Source: Paenibacillus tundrae
GTDB lineage: Bacteria > Bacillota > Bacilli > Paenibacillales > Paenibacillaceae
Direction: 5' to 3'
DNA: 64,000 nucleotides
Assembly: GCF_036884255.1 (NCBI RefSeq)
Contig: NZ_CP145605.1
Location: 4,340,001 to 4,404,000, forward strand
Shown here: piece by piece, positions 62,912 to 64,000 of the stretch
Layout: each line of letters starts with the position of its first letter
Position numbering within the stretch: position 1 is the stretch's first letter
Notes under the pieces: generated by a model
Seen by the model: only the letters and a program-made list of their open reading frames with translations
Told to the model about the DNA's origin: nothing
Databases searched by the model: none
Made by a program: the position numbers and the translations under genes

Positions 62912-63769
62912 CTACTCATAAGCTCCAAAGTTTACATCTGTAACGAGAGCTTCTGTATTCTTTTTATTATTCATATCCCGATAGCTAACCTGACTTTCAG
63001 ATGAGAGCCGAAGAGGCAAGCTGGTTTTGCGATCGACGGTAAGATGGTACACGGTCTGCACACTAGCTTGCTTCATCATCTTATCCATCGTTACCTCCCC
63101 CTGCTCCCATACACGTTCCAGCTCCTGCTCAAGCTTCGCCTGGTTCGTGCCTCCGATTGCTTTTGCCTTCCGCATGTACTCCTCTCGCATAGCACTCATC
63201 TCAGCATCCAACTGTGTCGTAGCCCATGCCTTGGCATCCTCAGGCTTAAGCTCAATACGCAGAATCTGTGTGCGTCGTCCTCCGCCGTATTCCGATTTAA
63301 TCGTTTTATTCATACGGTCAATATTCTCTAGCTGTGAAATCGGGTTATAACGAGACAGCGCCCCACGTAAAGGCTCCTGATCATTAGACAAAGCCATCCA
63401 TTGCCCCTTCCTCCGCTGAAAGGATGCACTGAAACCCCCAGGTTGCTCGGCAGGAAGCACAGAGGTTGCGCTCATCTGTGTACCTCCGGAAGTGGTTACG
63501 CCGGGAAGCCGGGTCTGCAAAGTCAGACGGTTATGATCTTCCAATTTGCCTGCAAATTTGAATTGGTTCTCAAACACGCCGTTGCTCTCACGCCGCAGTC
63601 CTGCCTGACCCTCAAAACTGAGCTTCTCCTTGCCAGCAAGTCCGGATAAAGCAAGCGAAAAAATCTCCTCTGGCGTTTGATCTTTCTGTATAAATCCGCA
63701 ACCTGGTGTGCAGATCAGTATCAAACTCAAAATCAGTAACATTACGCGTATATTCCGATAACTAACCAT
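62912..63769 (-). CDS. Putative lipoprotein of unknown function
   Basis: About 285 residues from ATG 63769 (GGTGGGGGT upstream). A hydrophobic signal (about residues 7-22) ends in CTPGC, a weak lipobox, so lipid anchoring at the Cys is likely but not certain. The mature part is hydrophilic, with SFEGQAGLRRESNGVFENQFKFAGKLEDHNRLTLQ, a pattern like the LppX/LolA-like beta-sheet proteins, and a charged helical region at about 195-225. No family could be named. It stands alone before the GGDEF fragment. Confidence 0.7.
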   Translation of the reverse strand: MVSYRNIRVMLLILSLILICTPGCGFIQKDQTPEEIFSLALSGLAGKEKLSFEGQAGLRRESNGVFENQFKFAGKLEDHNRLTLQTRLPGVTTSGGTQMSATSVLPAEQPGGFSASFQRRKGQWMALSNDQEPLRGALSRYNPISQLENIDRMNKTIKSEYGGGRRTQILRIELKPEDAKAWATTQLDAEMSAMREEYMRKAKAIGGTNQAKLEQELERVWEQGEVTMDKMMKQASVQTVYHLTVDRKTSLPLRLSSESQVSYRDMNNKKNTEALVTDVNFGAYE

Positions 63770-63857
63770 GGCTACCCCCACCTTTTTTGTCAAACGTTCT
63801 CCATAGGCTACCCCTCCGTTAATGACTTATACTGTGTGACCCACAATCTGTTCGCAT

Positions 63858-63896
63858 AAAAAAAGAGAGAACGACTCCGACTTCGGAATTGTTCTC
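63858..63896 (-). terminator. Terminator of the GGDEF gene at the right edge
   Basis: GAGAACGACTCCG/CGGAATTGTTCTC stem followed on the minus strand by seven T residues, two bases after the stop. Confidence 0.92.
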
Positions 63897-63898
63897 CC

Positions 63899-64000
63899 TT
63901 AACGTGTAACTTCTTGTTCTTCTAATACGATACGGTTACGTCCTCCGTGCTTAGCTTGGTAGAGAGCCATATCTGCACGATAAAACAGCGACTCAACACT
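63899..64000 (-). CDS. C-terminal end of a GGDEF (diguanylate cyclase) protein, partial
   Basis: The last 33 codons of a minus-strand gene enter at the right edge and stop at TAA (63899-63901). They read ...LFYRADMALYQAKHGGRNR then IVLEEQEVTR, the invariant end of GGDEF domains (RADxALYxAKxxGRNR). The catalytic part is outside the window, so activity cannot be judged. A c-di-GMP enzyme here could connect to the polysaccharide locus at the other end; this is speculation. Confidence 0.9.
   Translation of the reverse strand, partial: SVESLFYRADMALYQAKHGGRNRIVLEEQEVTR

Overview
The window comes from the chromosome of an endospore-forming low-to-mid GC member of the Bacillota, most likely Paenibacillus or a close relative. 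The evidence is a complete spoVM, a SpoVIF-like gene, Shine-Dalgarno sequences of AGGAGG type, strong intrinsic terminators, and a gene order that matches the Bacillus subtilis yloA-yloV block. Nearly all core genes lie on the minus strand, so operons read from right to left. No tRNA, rRNA, IS transposase, prophage or CRISPR array was seen.

Region by region: (1) 1-7470 is a six-gene exopolysaccharide-type operon: membrane-anchored TIM-barrel hydrolase, HEAT-repeat membrane protein, processive GT2 glycosyltransferase, a pseudo-receiver protein, a UDP-sugar dehydrogenase, and a membrane protein cut by the window edge. (2) 8226-9910 is a LexA-box-controlled Y-family polymerase plus YolD pair. 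(3) 10192-16740 holds glutaminase, a GNAT acetyltransferase, an OFA/YhjX-like MFS carrier beside a LytS/LytTR two-component system, and a SpoVIF-like protein. (4) 17433-22191 has recG, a DegV/FakB lipid-binding protein and FakA, a fatty-acid kinase module. (5) 22830-47585 is the conserved core: rpmB, spoVM, rpe, rsgA, prkC/prpC, rlmN, rsmB, fmt, def, priA, coaBC, rpoZ, gmk, remA, yicC, then a homocysteine methyltransferase/MTHFR fusion and dapF (both inserted relative to B. subtilis), a Ca2+-ATPase and rqcH. (6) 47777-64000 is a mosaic of housekeeping and accessory genes: PHP phosphoesterase, LysR, ylbG/ricF, a bacterial XPB helicase with its partner, an M20 amidohydrolase, YugN, ftsW, an Asp23 protein, a Ca2+/H+ antiporter, ylaN, an HPr-like protein lacking the catalytic His, an M29 aminopeptidase, a lipoprotein, and the tail of a GGDEF protein.

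A striking overlay is a family of dispersed palindromic repeats with termini GTGTTCAAAAAG...CTTTTTGAACAACCTCT. Five copies of about 166-200 bp are present (three in tandem before recG) and three end-only miniatures of 23-29 bp. Several abut stop codons, and in two cases the repeat end supplies the stop codon. Two other long palindromes (29514-29624 and 9962-10051) and a hairpin-rich interval between fakA and rpmB add to the unexplained non-coding structure.

Functional themes recur. Surface polysaccharide and biofilm control is represented by the EPS operon, remA, ricF and the GGDEF fragment; envelope sensing by prkC/prpC, LytS/LytTR and ftsW; ribosome maturation and rescue by rsgA, rlmN, rsmB and rqcH; DNA repair by recG, priA, the Y-family polymerase and XPB. 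The strongest candidates for something undescribed are the EPS locus with its Asp-to-Glu pseudo-receiver, the palindromic repeat family, and a YpdB-like direct repeat in front of the YhjX-like carrier.
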